NCBI GenBank assembly: GCA_031273705.1
Contig: JAISRJ010000007.1
Coordinates: 1 to 7,959 of the forward strand
Length of the DNA: 7,959 bases
Direction: 5' to 3'
Source: Clostridiales bacterium
GTDB taxonomy: Bacteria; Bacillota; Clostridia; Lachnospirales; WQUN01
Position 1 is the first letter of the stretch. Every line of letters starts with the position of its first letter. Of this stretch, positions 6,597 through 7,959 are shown in pieces. Under the pieces are notes generated by a model. That model had not been told where the DNA came from and did no database searches. It saw only the letters and a list, made by a program, of their open reading frames with translations. Position numbers and translations under genes: made by a program.

Positions 6597-6690
6597 AGAA
6601 GTCTTTGTTAATATTGTATTTGTGGATATTTATTGAAATAGAAACTACCTGAATTGGGAATTAAAAAGGATATGAATAACGATATGTATC

Positions 6691-6711
6691 GCCGGGGTAA
6701 TATTACCCGGC
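6691..6711. repeat. Perfect 14-bp palindrome within a hairpin
   Basis: GGGTAATATTACCC (6695-6708) is its own reverse complement and is flanked by GCC (6691-6693) and GGC (6709-6711), which extend the stem with one bulged G at 6694. There is no T run on the minus strand beyond it. A perfect short palindrome of this kind is typical of a dimeric regulator site, but its distance from the dnaE promoter (about 150 bases) and its place after murA also allow a 3'-end structure for murA. Confidence 0.6.
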
Positions 6712-6715
6712 TTTG

Positions 6716-6741
6716 CTTAACAAGGATAAAATCCAGTTAAG
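6716..6741. repeat. Second hairpin after murA
   Basis: CTTAAC (6716-6721) pairs with GTTAAG (6736-6741) and, inside it, GGAT (6724-6727) pairs with ATCC (6731-6734) around a 3-base loop, with small mismatches between the arms. It stands four bases from the 6691-6711 palindrome. On the minus strand it would be the first structure formed after murA; the lack of a following T run argues against a classical terminator. The plus-strand side is followed by AGATTTTCTTT, but no plus-strand gene needs it. Confidence 0.45.
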
Positions 6742-6764
6742 AGATTTTCTTTAAGAGAGATTTT
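6737..6764. repeat. Imperfect TTAAGAGATTTT direct repeat
   Basis: TTAAGAGATTTT (6737-6748) recurs as TTAAGAGAGATTTT (6751-6764), differing by one extra GA. Low-complexity slippage is the simplest explanation. It overlaps the arm of the 6716-6741 hairpin. Confidence 0.5.
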
Positions 6765-6769
6765 TAAAA

Positions 6770-6791
6770 ACAATTTACATACAATTTACAA
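6770..6791. repeat. Eleven-base tandem repeat just after murA
   Basis: ACAATTTACAT (6770-6780) is followed directly by ACAATTTACAA (6781-6791), differing in the last base only. It ends 4 bases from the murA stop codon. It is AT-rich and may be a slippage duplication; no function is evident. Confidence 0.65.
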
Positions 6792-6795
6792 ACAA

Positions 6796-7959
6796 CTAAG
6801 CTTCAAATTTTATATCCGCACCGATCGCTTGCAGACTTTTTTCGATTTCCTCGTAGCCGCGCTCTACATGCCTGGAATTGCGCACTTCGGTGTAGCCCTC
6901 CGCCGCCAAACCGGCCAATATCAACGCCGCTCCGCCGCGCAAATCTTTTGATTCCACAACGGCTCCTCTTAATTTAGGTACGCCTTTAATAACCGAGGTC
7001 TGACCATCCGGAGAAAGGGTAATATCCGCTCCCATGCGTTTTAGCTCTCCAATGTGCCTGTTTCTGGATTCAAACACCGTCTCGCTTACCATACTTACCC
7101 CCTTCGCCAAGGATAACAGAGCCATAAATTGCGGCTGCATATCCGTCGGGAAACCGGGATGGGGAAATGTCTTTAGCATCGTTATCGGCTTTAAAATTGA
7201 CGGAGCTTCCAAGTATACGCTGTCTTCTTCCATTCGCACCGCGCAGCCGATTTCCGCAAGTTTCGATGTGATAGGCCGCAGATGTTCCGGCGCAATATGC
7301 GTCAGCCTCAATTTCCCGCCGGTAATTGCGGCGGCGACCAAGAAAGTTCCCGCCACAATTCGGTCCGGCATTACAGTATGCTCCACGGCGTGTAATTGTT
7401 CCACACCATCTATAACAATTTTTGACGTGCCCGCACCCTTGATATCCGCGCCCATGCCATTCAAAAACAACTGTAAATCAGTAATTTCCGGCTCGCGCGC
7501 CGCGTTATTAATTATAGTTCTGCCCTTTGCTAATACGGCGGTCAGCATTACATTTTCTGTCGCGCCTACACTCGGAAAATCCAAATCTATATGAGTACCA
7601 ATTAATTTATCCGCGCTGCATAATATAAAACCGTGCTGCTCAATAATTTTCGCGCCCAATTTGCGCAGTGCCATCAAATGCAGATCGATAGGTCTCGCTC
7701 CCAATTCGCATCCACCGGGATAGCTGATTTTCACTTTCCCTAATCTACCCAATATGCCCCCAAGAAAAATAAAAGACGACCGCATTTCCCGCACCAGATC
7801 CGCGGGTACTTCCCAAGCCGTCGCCCCGGAAGAATCCGCAATCATTGTAGTGCCTTCTATTTTTACGGTACATCCCAATGCCTGCAGCATTTCTATAGAA
7901 ATAAAAGTATCTGATATTTTAGGACAAGTGTGTATGACGCTTTTACTGCCATTAAGTAT
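6796..7959 (-). CDS. murA: UDP-N-acetylglucosamine 1-carboxyvinyltransferase, 5' end beyond window
   Basis: Cytoplasmic enzyme that transfers enolpyruvate from PEP to UDP-GlcNAc, the first committed step of peptidoglycan synthesis. The frame is open to the right edge: 387 residues are visible and about 31 are missing, judged from conserved residues (visible C84, D273 and R367 would be C115, D305 and R397 in E. coli numbering). The missing part includes the conserved K22-N23 pair. Visible motifs are M-R-S-S-F (R91 equivalent), P-G-G-C-E-L-G-A-R-P with the active-site cysteine and R120 equivalent, H-P-G-F-P-T-D-M-Q-P-Q with the general-base aspartate, K-D-L-R-G-G-A-A-L, and H-V-E-R-G-Y-E-E-I-E. 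The ATG at 7888-7890 is internal: the 23 codons before it (..NGSKSVIHTCPKISDTFISIE) are normal MurA sequence. A cysteine, not aspartate, in the loop is the fosfomycin-sensitive type by family knowledge. Clostridia often carry two copies; which one this is cannot be told. The gene ends in F-E-A-TAG with no clear terminator. Confidence 0.97.
   Translation of the reverse strand: MLNGSKSVIHTCPKISDTFISIEMLQALGCTVKIEGTTMIADSSGATAWEVPADLVREMRSSFIFLGGILGRLGKVKISYPGGCELGARPIDLHLMALRKLGAKIIEQHGFILCSADKLIGTHIDLDFPSVGATENVMLTAVLAKGRTIINNAAREPEITDLQLFLNGMGADIKGAGTSKIVIDGVEQLHAVEHTVMPDRIVAGTFLVAAAITGGKLRLTHIAPEHLRPITSKLAEIGCAVRMEEDSVYLEAPSILKPITMLKTFPHPGFPTDMQPQFMALLSLAKGVSMVSETVFESRNRHIGELKRMGADITLSPDGQTSVIKGVPKLRGAVVESKDLRGGAALILAGLAAEGYTEVRNSRHVERGYEEIEKSLQAIGADIKFEA

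Larger units (their letters stand above)
6490..6795. other. murA-dnaE intergenic region, no gene seen
   Basis: 306 AT-rich bases between the murA stop and the dnaE start. I see no credible protein or RNA gene. Going from murA towards dnaE it holds an 11-base tandem repeat, an imperfect TTAAGAGATTTT repeat, two adjacent hairpins with a perfect 14-bp palindrome, a DnaA-box-like nonamer (TGTGGATAT, 6621-6629), a perfect 13-base tandem repeat, and the dnaE promoter. No intrinsic terminator with a T run on the minus strand is evident after murA. Confidence 0.75.

Noticed and set aside
6672..6740. 22-codon plus-strand frame with AAAAAGGA just before its ATG
   Set aside because: The ribosome-binding site is one base from the ATG, the frame runs through the hairpins, and its peptide has no recognisable features; chance is the simplest reading.
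6490..6795. Replication origin in the murA-dnaE gap
   Set aside because: One 8-of-9 DnaA-like box and two 7-of-9 matches are too few, and dnaA, dnaN or other origin-linked genes are absent from the window.
7034..7594. Long plus-strand open frame (186 codons) opposite murA
   Set aside because: It is antisense to strongly conserved murA codons, shows no family pattern, and follows from the base composition of the coding strand. The other plus-strand open frames in the window are rejected for the same reason.
1..7959. CRISPR array, insertion sequence, tRNA, rRNA, toxin-antitoxin or defence genes
   Set aside because: I read both strands and found no repeat-spacer series, transposase, terminal inverted repeats around a gene, cloverleaf sequence or defence-type protein; all long frames on the minus strand are core genes or a transporter.

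Overview
The window reads as ordinary chromosomal housekeeping DNA from an anaerobic Gram-positive bacterium, most likely a member of the Clostridia. The grounds are: a Firmicutes-type pyruvate kinase with the extra C-terminal PEP-utiliser-like domain, a one-domain rubredoxin typical of anaerobes, Gram-positive style Shine-Dalgarno sites with TTG and GTG starts, a lipoprotein-type substrate-binding protein, and moderate GC with AT-rich intergenic DNA. Species cannot be named from this alone.

Every supported gene lies on the minus strand, so transcription runs from high to low coordinates. In that order: murA (6796-7959, about the first 31 codons lie off the right edge); a 306-base AT-rich intergenic stretch with palindromes, short tandem repeats and, at its end, the dnaE promoter; dnaE (3244-6489, GTG start); a G+C-rich inverted repeat overlapping the dnaE stop; pyk (1386-3143), with no clear promoter of its own and so probably read with dnaE; a 52-residue rubredoxin gene (1165-1323), driven by a consensus promoter embedded in the last codons of pyk and closed by a strong intrinsic terminator (1087-1132); a lipoprotein ABC-transporter substrate-binding protein (30-1019, TTG start); and possibly the first codons of another gene (1-19).

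Functionally the genes are separate core processes: the first committed step of peptidoglycan synthesis (MurA), replication (DnaE), the last step of glycolysis (Pyk), electron transfer or oxygen defence (rubredoxin) and solute uptake (the substrate-binding protein). The dnaE-pyk proximity matches the dnaE-(acc)-pfkA-pyk neighbourhood seen in many Firmicutes, here without pfkA between them.

I do not see an undescribed system, mobile element, CRISPR array, tRNA or rRNA. The points most worth a second look are regulatory or structural: the exact TTGACA-17-TATAAT promoter inside pyk, the 15-bp in-frame tandem repeats in dnaE, and the repeat-rich murA-dnaE intergenic region.
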